64,000 bases of DNA, from contig NZ_CP032157.1 in the NCBI RefSeq assembly GCF_003555545.1, forward strand, positions 8,312,546 to 8,376,545, given 5' to 3'. The translations under genes and the position numbers were made by a program. Numbering within the stretch: position 1 is the stretch's first letter; each line of letters opens with the position of its first letter. Below are positions 48,541 to 58,285 of this stretch, piece after piece. The notes beneath the pieces were generated by a model, which did not search any database, had not been told where the DNA came from, and worked only from the letters and a program-made list of their open reading frames with translations. Source of the stretch: Paraflavitalea soli. Lineage in GTDB: Bacteria; Bacteroidota; Bacteroidia; Chitinophagales; Chitinophagaceae.

Positions 48541-49077
48541 TTATTGCAAGGCCCCGGCAAAGGAGAGGTAAGCGGCTGCGCTTTGTTCAATCCTTTCGGG
48601 AGTGGCACGGTGTTCCAATCCATAATATGCAAACAGGGGTCTGTAATCGGCTTGTATATATTGGAAGGTTATTTCAAAAGGGGCGGTGAGTTCGCTGAGG
48701 GTATATTTGTATTTGCCTGCCGGGGTGTAGTCTTCCTGTTCAATACCTGCAGCAATGGCCAGGGCTATCTTTTTGCCCTTCATTTTGTATCCGCTTTGGC
48801 TGCCGTATGCCCAACCATAGGTGAGTACCTCATCCAGCCATTTTTTAAACAGGGGAGGACAGTTGAACCAATAAAAGGGAAACTGAAAAATGATGGTATC
48901 ATGTTGCTCCACGAGTGCCTGCTCTTTTTGGATATCAATTTCGCCAGTGGGATAGGCTGCGTGTAAATCATGTACCAGGTACTTATCGGGCTGGCTGCTG
49001 AGTGCTTTGATCCATCTTTTGTTCACTACGGAATCCTGTATGTTGGGATGTATTACTATCACGAGTGTTCTCTTCAT
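48541..49077 (-). CDS. NAD(P)H-dependent oxidoreductase (flavodoxin-like quinone reductase)
   Basis: 178 residues from the ATG at 49077; an upstream ATG (49107) adds ten unconserved residues. Motifs: MKRTLVIVIHPNIQDSV phosphate loop, FQFPFYWFNCPPLFKKWLDE, GWAYGSQSGYKMKGKKIAL, as in KefF/MdaB/NQO-type FMN or FAD reductases. It reduces quinones or electrophiles by two electrons. Divergent from an HxlR regulator, a pairing usual for electrophile-responsive control. Confidence 0.9.
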   Translation of the reverse strand: MKRTLVIVIHPNIQDSVVNKRWIKALSSQPDKYLVHDLHAAYPTGEIDIQKEQALVEQHDTIIFQFPFYWFNCPPLFKKWLDEVLTYGWAYGSQSGYKMKGKKIALAIAAGIEQEDYTPAGKYKYTLSELTAPFEITFQYIQADYRPLFAYYGLEHRATPERIEQSAAAYLSFAGALQ

Positions 49078-49174
49078 ATCCGATCTTGTTTTTTTATCTC
49101 TGTGCAAAATTATTTAAGTTGCCTTTGAAACCGGTACCCGGCGCCCAATGTGAGGTACTAACAAACGTGTAATT

Positions 49175-49534
49175 ATGAGTAAGATAAAGCCGAGTTCGAC
49201 GCACGACGAGAACAAACGTAAGCTGGAGGCTGAATGCCCGGAAATATATGCTGCCAACCTCATCAGCGGGCAGTGGACGGTGGCGATCTGTTGTTATTTG
49301 GCCGGAGGTAAATTGCGGTATGCAGATCTAAAGAAGCGGATGCCTTCGATCACGGACCGCATGCTGGCATTGGAACTTAATAAAATGGAGGAGAAGGGAC
49401 TGGTAGTAAGATATGTGTATGCTGAGGTGCCTGCGCGGGTGGAATATGAACTTACGTCGATAGGCAACGAACTGTTGCCTATTATTTTTCAATTAAGGGA
49501 TTGGGGAGAGCGGCATAAAGTGTTGTTTTCCTAA
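49175..49534 (+). CDS. HxlR family transcriptional regulator
   Basis: 119 residues. Winged helix with the family core ECPEIYAANLISGQWTVAIC, LRYADLKKRMPSITDRMLAL and YVYAEVPARVEYELTSIG. It keeps a Cys (residue 26 region, EAECPE) that is the usual electrophile or oxidant sensor of HxlR/YodB proteins. It is divergent from the oxidoreductase gene across 97 bp, where its operator should lie; no clear dyad was identified. Confidence 0.92.
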   Translation: MSKIKPSSTHDENKRKLEAECPEIYAANLISGQWTVAICCYLAGGKLRYADLKKRMPSITDRMLALELNKMEEKGLVVRYVYAEVPARVEYELTSIGNELLPIIFQLRDWGERHKVLFS

Positions 49535-49571
49535 AACTACCGCTCCCCCGAATTTATATATGCTTATATCA

Positions 49572-52307
49572 TCAGTTGCCGGTTTTTGCCTGTGCTGGTT
49601 TCCAGGGTGCGCTGAACCGATAGGTGCCGGAACCAGCTTTTACCACCACATATTCTTTTTCAGCACCAGCCACCTGAAAGTCTTTGGAGGCCGACAATGG
49701 GCTGCCGTTCTCAGTTATATCTGTTCCGGTGGCAGGAATGTAGATGGTGGCGGTCGTATTGGCTGGTACTTCTACCTCCAATAATAATTTATCATTCTCT
49801 GTTTTCCAGCCGGCGGCCAGTTTGCCGTATCGTGTTTGGTACGTGGCGGCGGCCTGGGTGATCTTCTGTCCGATATGGGGCCTGAGGGTGATCTTTTTAT
49901 AACCTGGTCCATCTTCTTCGGTATCCAGTCCTACCATCACCCGGTACATCCAATCGCCGATGGCTCCATAGGCGTAGTGATTGAAAGAGTTCATCGTGGG
50001 TGTTTCAAAAGTACTATCGGGCTTTATACCATTCCAGCGTTCCCAGATGGTGGTGGCGCCCATCTTTACGGGGTATAGCCAGGAGGGATAGGTTTCCTGC
50101 AAGAGTAGGGTGTAGGCCATATCGGTATGCCCAAACCGGCTGAGTACATGGCAGAGATAGGGTGTACCCAGGAAGCCGGTTGACAGGTGGTTGCCATATT
50201 GTTTGATGTTCTTCACCAACCTGTCGGCTGCCTGCTGCCGTTGGGCTTCGGGCAGCATGTCGAACTGCAAGGCCAATGCATAAGAGGTTTGTGTGTTGCT
50301 GGTGGTGCCTCCATTAGCGGTGGTATACTCATTCAGGAAAGCTTCTTTTATTTTATTGAGCAAGGTTGTATAGGTTGCTGCTTCCTCGTTCTTACCCAAT
50401 AGGGTGGCGGCTTTGATCAGCAGCTGGGTGGAATGTGCGTAAAAGCATTGCGCGATGAGGTATTTGTCGGTAACGGCTGATCTGCCGTCGAGGTCGTTGT
50501 TGATGCTATAGAATAGCCAGTCGCCAAAATGTCCTCCTTTATTCCACAGGTTATTGGTGCTTTGGCTGGTCATGTAATCCACCCATTTTTTCATGGAGGG
50601 ATATTGTTGGTCAAGGATCTGTTTATCGCCATAGGCCAGGTACATATTCCAGGGGATGATGGTCGATACATCGGCCCAGCCGGCGCTACCTCCCTGGTTG
50701 CCGAGCACATTGGGTATTACATGGGGGATGCTGCCGGTGGGCAATTGATCGGCGGCTACGTCTTTCATCCATTTGTCGAAGAAGTTGCCAGCGCCTTGTA
50801 AGAAGGAGGCGGTGCGGGAGAAGGCCTGGGCATCGCCGGTCCATCCGAGCCGTTCATCTCTTTGGGGACAGTCGGTGGGTACGTCGAGGAAATTACCTTT
50901 CAGTCCCCATTCTATGTTGTGTTGTAATTGGTTGAGCAAAGGGTGTGAGGAAGTGAAAGTGCCGGTGGGCTTCATATCGGAATAGAGGGCTACAGCGGTC
51001 AGGTTTTCTGGTTTCAGTTCTCCCGGGTAGCCTTCTACTTTGAGGTAACGGAATCCCTGCCAGGTGAAATGTGGTTCGAAGGTCTCTGTTCCTTCACCGC
51101 TTAAAATGTAATTGTTCTGTGCTTTGGCGGCTCTCAGGTTATCGATATAAAAGTTGCCGGATTTGTCCATTACCTCTGCGTGTGACAAGGTGATCTTGTC
51201 ACCGCTTTTGCCCTGGGCTTTGATCACGACCCAGCCTACCAGGTTTTGACCGAAGTCGACCACCTGCTCACCTTTGGGTGTTTTGAAAATGCGGAGGGGT
51301 TTAAAAGTTTCGTGTTTTTTGACGGGCTCGTTGTACGTGGCGATCAATACTGATGTAGAGGCGTTGGCTTTCAGTGCGTGGGTCCAGGATCGATCATCGT
51401 AACCGGCGGTAGCCCAGCCTTTCTTTTCTTCGCGGGCATCGATGGTTTCGCCATGGTATATTTCAGAATAGCGGATGGCGCCGGTAGAAGACTTCCAACT
51501 TTCATCGGAGAGAATGGTTTGGGTAGTGCCGTCGGTATAGGTGATCTCTAATTGGAGCAGGAGGGCAATGTCTTTGCCGTAATGATTTTTGCCATCACTC
51601 CAGGCAAGGTAACCACGGTACCAACCGCTGCCCAGGGTAACGCCGATGGCATTGTTGCCTTGCTGCAGTAAGCTTGTTACATCATAGGTCTGGTATTGCA
51701 GTCGTTTGTTGTAGCTGGTCCAGCCGGGAGTGAGGTAGGCGTCGCCGACCCTTTTTCCATTGATCTGTGCTTCGTACATACCATGTGCGGTGATATAGGC
51801 AGTAGCTGTTCTGATCTTCTTTTGGTTGGTGAATTCTTTGCGAAAGAGGGGAGAGGCGCGTTGTGCATCCTCATCAAAACCCGGGGTGATCCAGCTGGCT
51901 TTCCAATCGGAAGGAGCAAGCAAGGCTGTTTGCCACCAGGCAGGGGCACTCCAGGCAGAGGTATTGCCCTGGTTGTCCCATACGCGCACCTGCCAGTAAT
52001 AACGTGTACCGGATTTGAGGGGTGTGCCGGCATAAGGAATGAGGACGGACTGATCTGAAATTACCTTGCCGGTAGTCCAGGTGTCTTTGCCTTTGATAGC
52101 AGGGTTGGCGGCAACTTTTATTTCATAGGCTGATTGCATTACGTTGCGCCTGGTGGAAAGGAGTTGCCAGCTAAAGCGGGGTTGGGTGATATCGAGCCCG
52201 ATGGGGTTGGTGAGGTTTTCGGTGGTCAGGTTGTGTACCTGTACCTGGGAGATGGCCATGGTGACAATGGTTAGCATGGCTGCAAATAACAAAAGCAGTC
52301 TTTTCAT
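49572..52307 (-). CDS. Exported alpha-L-rhamnosidase (GH78)
   Basis: 911 residues. Signal peptide LLLLFAAMLTIVTMAIS. Order: N-terminal Ig-like domain (ENPIGLDITQPRFSW type opening: TNPIGLDITQPRFSWQL), lectin-like domain (AYITAHGMYEAQINGKRVGD), beta-sandwich, then the (alpha/alpha)6 catalytic barrel with DCPQRDERLGWTGDAQAFS and ATTIWERWNG, and a C-terminal beta domain. Glu in the DERLGW and WERW motifs are the catalytic candidates. It removes terminal rhamnose from plant or bacterial polysaccharides, probably in the periplasm. No SusCD is adjacent. Confidence 0.95.
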   Translation of the reverse strand: MKRLLLLFAAMLTIVTMAISQVQVHNLTTENLTNPIGLDITQPRFSWQLLSTRRNVMQSAYEIKVAANPAIKGKDTWTTGKVISDQSVLIPYAGTPLKSGTRYYWQVRVWDNQGNTSAWSAPAWWQTALLAPSDWKASWITPGFDEDAQRASPLFRKEFTNQKKIRTATAYITAHGMYEAQINGKRVGDAYLTPGWTSYNKRLQYQTYDVTSLLQQGNNAIGVTLGSGWYRGYLAWSDGKNHYGKDIALLLQLEITYTDGTTQTILSDESWKSSTGAIRYSEIYHGETIDAREEKKGWATAGYDDRSWTHALKANASTSVLIATYNEPVKKHETFKPLRIFKTPKGEQVVDFGQNLVGWVVIKAQGKSGDKITLSHAEVMDKSGNFYIDNLRAAKAQNNYILSGEGTETFEPHFTWQGFRYLKVEGYPGELKPENLTAVALYSDMKPTGTFTSSHPLLNQLQHNIEWGLKGNFLDVPTDCPQRDERLGWTGDAQAFSRTASFLQGAGNFFDKWMKDVAADQLPTGSIPHVIPNVLGNQGGSAGWADVSTIIPWNMYLAYGDKQILDQQYPSMKKWVDYMTSQSTNNLWNKGGHFGDWLFYSINNDLDGRSAVTDKYLIAQCFYAHSTQLLIKAATLLGKNEEAATYTTLLNKIKEAFLNEYTTANGGTTSNTQTSYALALQFDMLPEAQRQQAADRLVKNIKQYGNHLSTGFLGTPYLCHVLSRFGHTDMAYTLLLQETYPSWLYPVKMGATTIWERWNGIKPDSTFETPTMNSFNHYAYGAIGDWMYRVMVGLDTEEDGPGYKKITLRPHIGQKITQAAATYQTRYGKLAAGWKTENDKLLLEVEVPANTTATIYIPATGTDITENGSPLSASKDFQVAGAEKEYVVVKAGSGTYRFSAPWKPAQAKTGN

Positions 52308-52472
52308 GTAGCAAGCGAATTGATACTGTTATAAAAAAGCGGGGGCAAATAGCAGGTGCAGTCTCCATTTGATGCCCGCAAAACATTGGTGCCGAATATA
52401 CAGGAGGTTGGAGGGTTTACCATCCTGCCGCGTCCTGCGGGTGAGGGGGCGTCGGGTACCGGACATAAAAAC

Positions 52473-52503
52473 AAAAAGGCAGCTCGCGCAAGCTGCCTTT
52501 TAT
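52473..52503 (-). terminator. Bidirectional intrinsic terminator
   Basis: Perfect stem AAAAGGCAGCT/AGCTGCCTTTT with a 6-nt loop and flanking A/T runs. 15 bp after the stop of the methyltransferase gene. Same family as 41117-41151 and 45215-45258. Confidence 0.9.
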
Positions 52504-52517
52504 TATAGATGATCTGC

Positions 52518-53330
52518 CTACAATGATACGGTTACCCGCAGGAAGGTGGCTGGTATCGCGGTACTATTGGGGTTGTTACTTTTATTTTGACTGGTAAACA
52601 AGGCTTCCAATTCCTGCTGAAGGTCGGCGGCCTTGCCATTTTTTTCGGCTGCTTCAAAAGCGTTCATGGTAGGGCCATAGAAGTTTTTGAACCTTTGTAC
52701 CAGTTCTGCCGGTGAGAAAGGAGCATTAAAAGTAAAGGTCTCTTTATCAAAAGAGATGTTTTGCGGGGGGATGCCGGCTTTACCAAATCGTTCGATCACC
52801 TGTTGTTCCACGCCCCACAACATGGGACTTACAAATCCCTCGGGTGGAGGAGGGGTATAGGCGGAACTAATCTTCAGTATTTGCGCTACGAGTGTAGGAT
52901 CGCCGGGAATCCAGTTGCCCATTACGATGCGTCCGCCGGGGCGGGTAACCCGAACCATTTCGCTGGCTACGTCAAAAGGCTTGGGGGCAAACATAGCACC
53001 AAAGATGCTGACGGTGAGGTCAAAGCTATCATTCTCTAATGCCTGCAGGTCGGTGGCGTCGCCCTGCTGAAAGGTAATATTGGTAAGACCAGCTGTTTGC
53101 GCCCGTTTGTTGCCAGCTGCTACCAGGTTCTCTGCGATATCAACACCAGATACCTCAGCGCCCAATAGGGCGGCAGGAATGGCGGTGGTGCCATCGCCAC
53201 AACCGAGGTCTAATACTTTCATGCCTTTGGTGATACCCAGTTTGGCTACCAGTGCGGTACCACTTTCACGCATGGTATCAGCGATTTTGGTAAAGTCACC
53301 TTTTTCCCATAATTGTTTATTCGGGTTCAT
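52518..53330 (-). CDS. Class I SAM-dependent methyltransferase
   Basis: 270 residues from the ATG at 53330. Motif I VLDLGCGDGTTAIPAALLGA, motif II FQQGDATDLQAL, post-I VSGVDIAENLV, and MVRVTRPGGRIVMGNWIPG. Similar to UbiE-like enzymes with the extra C-terminal cap (FERFGKAGIPPQNISF; NAPFSPAELVQRFKNFYGPT), a subgroup of unknown substrate. Cytoplasmic. Single gene. Confidence 0.88.
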   Translation of the reverse strand: MNPNKQLWEKGDFTKIADTMRESGTALVAKLGITKGMKVLDLGCGDGTTAIPAALLGAEVSGVDIAENLVAAGNKRAQTAGLTNITFQQGDATDLQALENDSFDLTVSIFGAMFAPKPFDVASEMVRVTRPGGRIVMGNWIPGDPTLVAQILKISSAYTPPPPEGFVSPMLWGVEQQVIERFGKAGIPPQNISFDKETFTFNAPFSPAELVQRFKNFYGPTMNAFEAAEKNGKAADLQQELEALFTSQNKSNNPNSTAIPATFLRVTVSL

Positions 53331-53487
53331 CGTTGATGTTTTAAGCAAAGCTACTGTATTGGACAGGGCCAGACCTTACCCAGCGGCCCAACCTTATGAC
53401 TCAAAAGCCCATTCTATTAACTGACCGTACGGTTTTTAACGGCCGGTTTGGGGCAAGCCCGGATGTGTGGGGGAATCAATGATCCTA

Positions 53488-54033
53488 TTATTTCTTAATA
53501 AAATTCTTTTCAATAAGGGCCAACTGGTTGGTATTGAGTGGGGTGGTTTGCTTTAGCACTTTTACAAAATGGGCTACTTCTTCTTTTGTGGCTGGACAGC
53601 CAGTGTTCTCGCCGGGTTTATCCAGGCCTGCGCCTTCAGGCCGCATCAGACAATCGGCCACTAAATTGCCTTTGGCATCGAAGATGAGCCAGAATGGAAT
53701 GCCCTTGCCTTTACCCTGGTATTTTTCCATCATCGCGGCGCCCCCAGGATTTTCGAGGTGTTCTTTTCCTTTGGCTTCCTGTACGGTGAGGTGGCGGATG
53801 ACGAAGTTGTCGGCAAATAATTTTTTGCAATCGGCATTGGCCATAATGCTGTCCATCCGGTGGCACCAGCCGCACCAGGAAGCATGAAAGATGATGAATA
53901 CTTTTTTATGTTCCTTTGCAGCTTGGGTGGTGGCTTCTTTTAATACCGCTTCAGCTGATGGTTGGGAAGATTGGGCAAAGGAAGTTGCCGCTAACAAAAA
54001 GGCCGCAAAAAATAAGGCTAAAGTATGTTTCAT
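53488..54033 (-). CDS. Periplasmic thioredoxin-fold protein
   Basis: 181 residues. Signal peptide LALFFAAFLLAATSFAQS. Thioredoxin_7/DsbD-gamma type domain with the redox site Cys54-Gly-Trp-Cys57 in FHASWCGWCHRMD, followed by ADNFVIRHLTVQEAKG and the cis-Pro region GIPFWLIFDAKGNLV. It would reduce or isomerise disulphides, or act on cytochrome maturation substrates, in the periplasm. Single gene. Confidence 0.88.
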   Translation of the reverse strand: MKHTLALFFAAFLLAATSFAQSSQPSAEAVLKEATTQAAKEHKKVFIIFHASWCGWCHRMDSIMANADCKKLFADNFVIRHLTVQEAKGKEHLENPGGAAMMEKYQGKGKGIPFWLIFDAKGNLVADCLMRPEGAGLDKPGENTGCPATKEEVAHFVKVLKQTTPLNTNQLALIEKNFIKK

Positions 54034-54117
54034 GGAACCGGGGTTTGCTGATGAATATACGTTAAATCCCAGATGCGATCAGTTAAACTTTTAACTGTGT
54101 GCAAGCGGAGATAATTA

Positions 54118-55518
54118 TTAAAACTTGATCACCGACTCATCCAGGCTTGTGCCTGTTAGTTTGATCTGGTACGGCCATTGTTCTTCGGGGACTGGTTTGG
54201 GTGCATCGGCATTGTTGCGGTTGCCCTGACGGCCCATGGATACAGGCCAGTGTTCGGTGGGCGCTCCGCTTACGACCAACCACAGGTATGCAGTATTCTT
54301 CGGCACTTTGAAGGTGGCATTGCCACTGGCTTCTTTGTTCAACTTCCCATATTCGCGGCTGCCATCTTTTTTATAAGCGACGAAGCCATATCGCCAGCCG
54401 GCTTTGTCTGTTTTTACTTTGTTGTATCCATCCGTTCCGGCGATGCCTTTGAATTGGAGTTTTACTTTGGTGCCGGCTTCGGGCACTTTCAATTTGATGC
54501 CATTGTAACCATAGTTCTGGGGACAGCGGGCGGAATCAATTTTATACCATCCTTCGCCAACTGATCGTAGGCTGGTGGTATGTTGGTTAGCATAAGGGTT
54601 GGCTACCTTTTCGATGCGTGGCATATCCCAGGTAATGAAGCGGCGGACTGCATCAAACATTTCATCATTGAATTGATCCTGGTTGAGGTTGGTAATCCGC
54701 TTGTAGGTTGCCACGAGATCTTCCCCCTCTTGTGTGGCGCGGCAGAGGTTGCCGAAGAATTCGATGCCTCTTTTATTGGACCAGTATTCTATCACATAGG
54801 GGGAATGGTACATGTTGGTAGGATGAAGGAAGGCATAATGGGTCTTCTTCATAAAATCTACCAGGTGGTAGTTCTCAAAGGTCATCCATTCGGGGTATAC
54901 CTGCCACAACATATATTGAGCAGACATTTCCATGATTGCGCCCCGGGGGCCGGTCTTGCTATCGGTGCGGGCAAGGAACTGGAAGGAGTGTCCCAACTCA
55001 TGGGCCAGGGCACCATAAGGGGCTTTGTTCATTCTTTTGGCAGGTGTCCACAATCCACCCACCTTATCTTCAATACCTCCGCCAAAAGCAGTTCCTTCGG
55101 TACCACCCAACACATACAGAATGATCTTGTATTTATCGGAGATGGAATTCCCTTTTTGAACGAGCTTGAGGTCATTCACGTAAAAATTATAGAACCGCTC
55201 GAGTTCTTTCAAAGCTTCCTGTACATTAAAACGCTTTGTTTGATCGGCGTTGGTGGTAGGATCATCTCCAAATTCTTTATTCCAGAAGATAACAATGTTA
55301 TCGGATTGGATCATGCGCTTATAGCTGTATTCGCTTTCGTTGTTGTTGTAGTCATTGTTCTCTGGAATGCGGTATACTTTGGCAGGTATATACAGTTGTT
55401 TGCCGGTAGAGTCATGGATAGCTGTTTGCGGAGCAGGGGCATGCCCTTTGCCGGACCAGGAAGCCAGGAGAACGAGCAACAGGAGGGCAGGGCTTGCTAA
55501 TAAAGTATTACGTGTCAT
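54118..55518 (-). CDS. DUF6055-type secreted zinc metallopeptidase-like protein
   Basis: 466 residues. Signal peptide LLASPALLLLVLLASWSG. The zinc motif HELGH (His173, Glu174, His177) lies in YGALAHELGHSFQFLARTD, with a downstream glutamate in AIMEMSAQYMLWQ that would complete a gluzincin site. A C-terminal beta-sandwich follows (YNGIKLKVPEAGTKVKLQFKG; NTAYLWLVVSGAPTEHWPV). Peptidase activity is likely but not proven for this family; may cleave glycoproteins or cell-wall peptides. Single gene near the SusCD locus, but separated by DUF4202 and a terminator. Confidence 0.8.
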   Translation of the reverse strand: MTRNTLLASPALLLLVLLASWSGKGHAPAPQTAIHDSTGKQLYIPAKVYRIPENNDYNNNESEYSYKRMIQSDNIVIFWNKEFGDDPTTNADQTKRFNVQEALKELERFYNFYVNDLKLVQKGNSISDKYKIILYVLGGTEGTAFGGGIEDKVGGLWTPAKRMNKAPYGALAHELGHSFQFLARTDSKTGPRGAIMEMSAQYMLWQVYPEWMTFENYHLVDFMKKTHYAFLHPTNMYHSPYVIEYWSNKRGIEFFGNLCRATQEGEDLVATYKRITNLNQDQFNDEMFDAVRRFITWDMPRIEKVANPYANQHTTSLRSVGEGWYKIDSARCPQNYGYNGIKLKVPEAGTKVKLQFKGIAGTDGYNKVKTDKAGWRYGFVAYKKDGSREYGKLNKEASGNATFKVPKNTAYLWLVVSGAPTEHWPVSMGRQGNRNNADAPKPVPEEQWPYQIKLTGTSLDESVIKF

Positions 55519-55690
55519 CAGGCGGTTGTTTGTTTGATGGCAGTAAAGTAGTAAGATTTACAGTTGGTTGATGAACCGCTGGTCTTGTTGGATAATATCG
55601 ACAAAACACTTGTCAATAAGTGTATGATTGACGGGTAAACGATGCCCTGGTTTATTGTGGGTGTAAGAAGGCATGATATGTGGTAAGCGC

Positions 55691-56278
55691 TTAGTCAAGC
55701 CCCTCCAGGGCTTTGTTCAACAAGGCTTTACCGGTCTCGCTATAGGTGAGTAATGCGGCCGCCTGCTTTCCGGGGGTGCTCATTTTAGCCCATGTTTTTT
55801 GGAGGATGCTGATCATTTTCTCTGGTGATTGCTTTTTTATCAGGTCATCGTATTGAAATTGGAGGAATACGAGGCAAAGGGCATTCTCCATGGTTTGCAC
55901 TTCGGTATCGGTTGTAAGCTTCTTTTTCAGTATGATTTCATTGACGCGGGCAATAATGTCAGTTTCATAATTAAGAGATTGCAATATCTCTGTCGCTTTA
56001 TGTGCGTGGAATTTCGAGAGTTCGTTTCTCCACTTCAGGTAGCCTACCCTGCCTTCGGGAAATGCTGTTCTGGCGATTTCCCATCGTCCGATATGCTGGC
56101 ACCTGGAGGCGAGCAAAAGGGCATCACCGGTCTGGGGAGCAAGATCTTTTACGCGTTCATACAACTTAATGGCGTAAAAATATTCAGCTGGATAAGGCTG
56201 TCCATTCCATATTATCTCCGAAGGGTCCTGTTTATTATAGGTGTCAAAAAGGTTAAAGGCCTGTTCCATTTTTGTCAT
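55691..56278 (-). CDS. DUF4202 family protein
   Basis: 195 residues. Pattern PYPAEYFYAIKLYERVKDLAP, LLLASRCQHIGRWEIARTAFP, YLKWRNELSKFHAHKATEIL and ENALCLVFLQFQYDDLIKK matches DUF4202, an all-helical protein whose CQHIGRW and HAH residues suggest an HD-like metal site. Soluble. Role unknown. No operon partner. Confidence 0.83.
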   Translation of the reverse strand: MTKMEQAFNLFDTYNKQDPSEIIWNGQPYPAEYFYAIKLYERVKDLAPQTGDALLLASRCQHIGRWEIARTAFPEGRVGYLKWRNELSKFHAHKATEILQSLNYETDIIARVNEIILKKKLTTDTEVQTMENALCLVFLQFQYDDLIKKQSPEKMISILQKTWAKMSTPGKQAAALLTYSETGKALLNKALEGLD

Positions 56279-56365
56279 AAGACCAGCGATTTTTATAGTG
56301 TTGTACTCAAAGTTAAAATATATGGAATAAGAAAACGGGATGATTTTTCAAACTGCTGTTTAAAA

Positions 56366-56396
56366 CAAAACCCCTTCAGGTGATGAAGGGGTTTGC
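56366..56396 (-). terminator. Terminator at the end of the SusC/SusD operon
   Basis: Perfect 11-bp stem AAACCCCTTCA/TGAAGGGGTTT (56368-56378, 56384-56394) with a 5-nt loop. Minus-strand tail TTTTGTTTT. 28 bp after the SusD stop. Confidence 0.82.
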
Positions 56397-56423
56397 TTAT
56401 AATAAGTGATATCACAATTGTTG

Positions 56424-58274
56424 TTACCAGTTGGGGCTTTGTATTAAAGATGGTGCGTTGGCAATTTCACTGGCCACCAGGGGGAAATAGTAGTTTTTGG
56501 CAGTAAAGACCCTATCCTCGAGTTTAAACCGTTGCATTCTGTAATTCACACCACCTACTACCATGGTGCCTGCGGGATCGGCCACAGGGGTCATGCCATG
56601 AGCAGCTCTTTGGGTTCTTGGGTAAGGCCATACATTGGCGGGTACAGGTGCGGCTTTGTAGGCAGCTTCCTGTGCTATTTCTGCCGGAGAATCAGGCTCT
56701 AAATTCCAGCGGGCATAGAAGTAACGTTTATTCTCATAGAAGTGCTCCACACGACGTTCGCGCTGAATGTATTTATGCAGTGCATTTTCATCAAGGCCGG
56801 GGGGCACGGGAGCCATAAAGGAACGTGCGCGCAGCGTGTTTAACATGGTATAGATCTCTGCACTGGGGCCACTGAATCTATTCATAGCCTCGCAGTAGAT
56901 CAACATCATTTCAGGGAGGCGGATGGAAGGAAAATGTAAGGGCCAGCCACCACTTCTTTTCCAGTCTTCGTGATAAAACTTGCGTAGGTAATATCCGGTA
57001 GAAGTGGCATTGCTGGCCCCAATCTTATCGGAGCCGGTAGCTGTATTAATGATCTTATTCTGGTAAGTGGCGCCATGATACATTACGTCTGAATAAAAGC
57101 GTGGGTCGCGTTTTTCGTAAGGTTGTTTTTCATCCCAGCCTTTGGCTGCTGCCTGCGGGTCGTAGGTGGCATATCCATACCCATCATTACCGATAAACTC
57201 GTATTCATCTACCTGCTCCTGCAGGGGTTGGAGGCGTGAGCCACCACCATAAGAAGGAGGTATATGGTCACCCTGCCAGGATTCGGCTTTATTATTGGAG
57301 ATGATGAGCAACCATTCATTCTGAATAGCAGCGGGGTCGATATAGATCTGTTTGATCCTTGCGTATACCTTGTTATTGCTTTCGGCCTGAAAATCGCTGC
57401 CTTTGCCCATATACAAACTATAACGTTGTCCGGTACCATTCTTCAGATCTATTACTGCTTTGGCAGCATCGGCGGCCAGTTTCCATTTTTGCTTATCATA
57501 GGCTGCATATTGTTCTCTGCCCACCCGGGTATCATTGCCTGGTAGTTTGCCGCCATTGTACATAGGACTTGCGTTCATGTACAATACAACAGCTTTCAGG
57601 GCCATAGCTGCTCCTTTATCTATTCTGCCAAATTCAACATCCAGGTGGCGCACCGGCAACTCATTGATGGCAAAATCAAGATCTGCCAGTATTTTCTTCA
57701 GAAAATCGGGCCATGACTGGCGTGCAAATTGTTCATTTTTGGCCAGATCTGCCACGTAGTCCATGTAAATGATATCGCCATACCAGCGTGCTACCAGCCA
57801 GTGAAAATAAGCACGCATAAAATGCGCTTCTGCTACGCGGTTTTTCAGATCGCCTGGTTGCAGTGGATTATCAGGTGATTTGTATTTCTCTACGCCTGCA
57901 ATAAACACATTTGCTTTACGGATAGAATTGTAAAAGTCGCCCCAATACATGCCATTTGCTTTGCTGGGCATACCAATAGAAGGTCCAAAGCTTCCGAAAT
58001 TAAATTGATCAGGAATGGCTTGTTCTACCTGTGTGCCCTTGCACTCATCGGTAATGCCGGAGATGGAAAAGTCTTGCAGTCCAACTATACCCCTGTCGCG
58101 GTCGCGCATGTCGCGGTACAACTTATTGGCTTCGCCATTCACCTTGTCCCAATTGGTAAAAACAGTTTCTTCATCGATCTTATTATCCGGCTGCCTGTCA
58201 AGAAATTTTTCGCAGGATGTGGAAAATACAATAGAACAGATAGCTATTAAGGGAATATATTTTATATTTTTCAT
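56424..58274 (-). CDS. SusD/RagB family outer-membrane lipoprotein
   Basis: 616 residues. Lipobox FSTSC (Cys21), SusD start EKFLDRQPDNKIDEETVF. Tetratricopeptide-like helices with the typical FMRAYFHWLVARWYGDI and MALKAVVLYMNASPMY, a large insertion for ligand binding, and the closing PSIRLPEMMLIYCEAMNRF. It sits on the cell surface as the lid of the SusC transporter and captures the nutrient. 11 bp downstream of susC, so co-translated. No hydrolase is encoded next to it, and the ligand cannot be inferred. Confidence 0.95.
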   Translation of the reverse strand: MKNIKYIPLIAICSIVFSTSCEKFLDRQPDNKIDEETVFTNWDKVNGEANKLYRDMRDRDRGIVGLQDFSISGITDECKGTQVEQAIPDQFNFGSFGPSIGMPSKANGMYWGDFYNSIRKANVFIAGVEKYKSPDNPLQPGDLKNRVAEAHFMRAYFHWLVARWYGDIIYMDYVADLAKNEQFARQSWPDFLKKILADLDFAINELPVRHLDVEFGRIDKGAAMALKAVVLYMNASPMYNGGKLPGNDTRVGREQYAAYDKQKWKLAADAAKAVIDLKNGTGQRYSLYMGKGSDFQAESNNKVYARIKQIYIDPAAIQNEWLLIISNNKAESWQGDHIPPSYGGGSRLQPLQEQVDEYEFIGNDGYGYATYDPQAAAKGWDEKQPYEKRDPRFYSDVMYHGATYQNKIINTATGSDKIGASNATSTGYYLRKFYHEDWKRSGGWPLHFPSIRLPEMMLIYCEAMNRFSGPSAEIYTMLNTLRARSFMAPVPPGLDENALHKYIQRERRVEHFYENKRYFYARWNLEPDSPAEIAQEAAYKAAPVPANVWPYPRTQRAAHGMTPVADPAGTMVVGGVNYRMQRFKLEDRVFTAKNYYFPLVASEIANAPSLIQSPNW

Positions 58275-58285
58275 AATTGCAATCT

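Noticed and set aside
54580-55500. 306-codon plus-strand ORF
   Set aside because: Antisense to the DUF6055 gene, which has a signal peptide and zinc motif.
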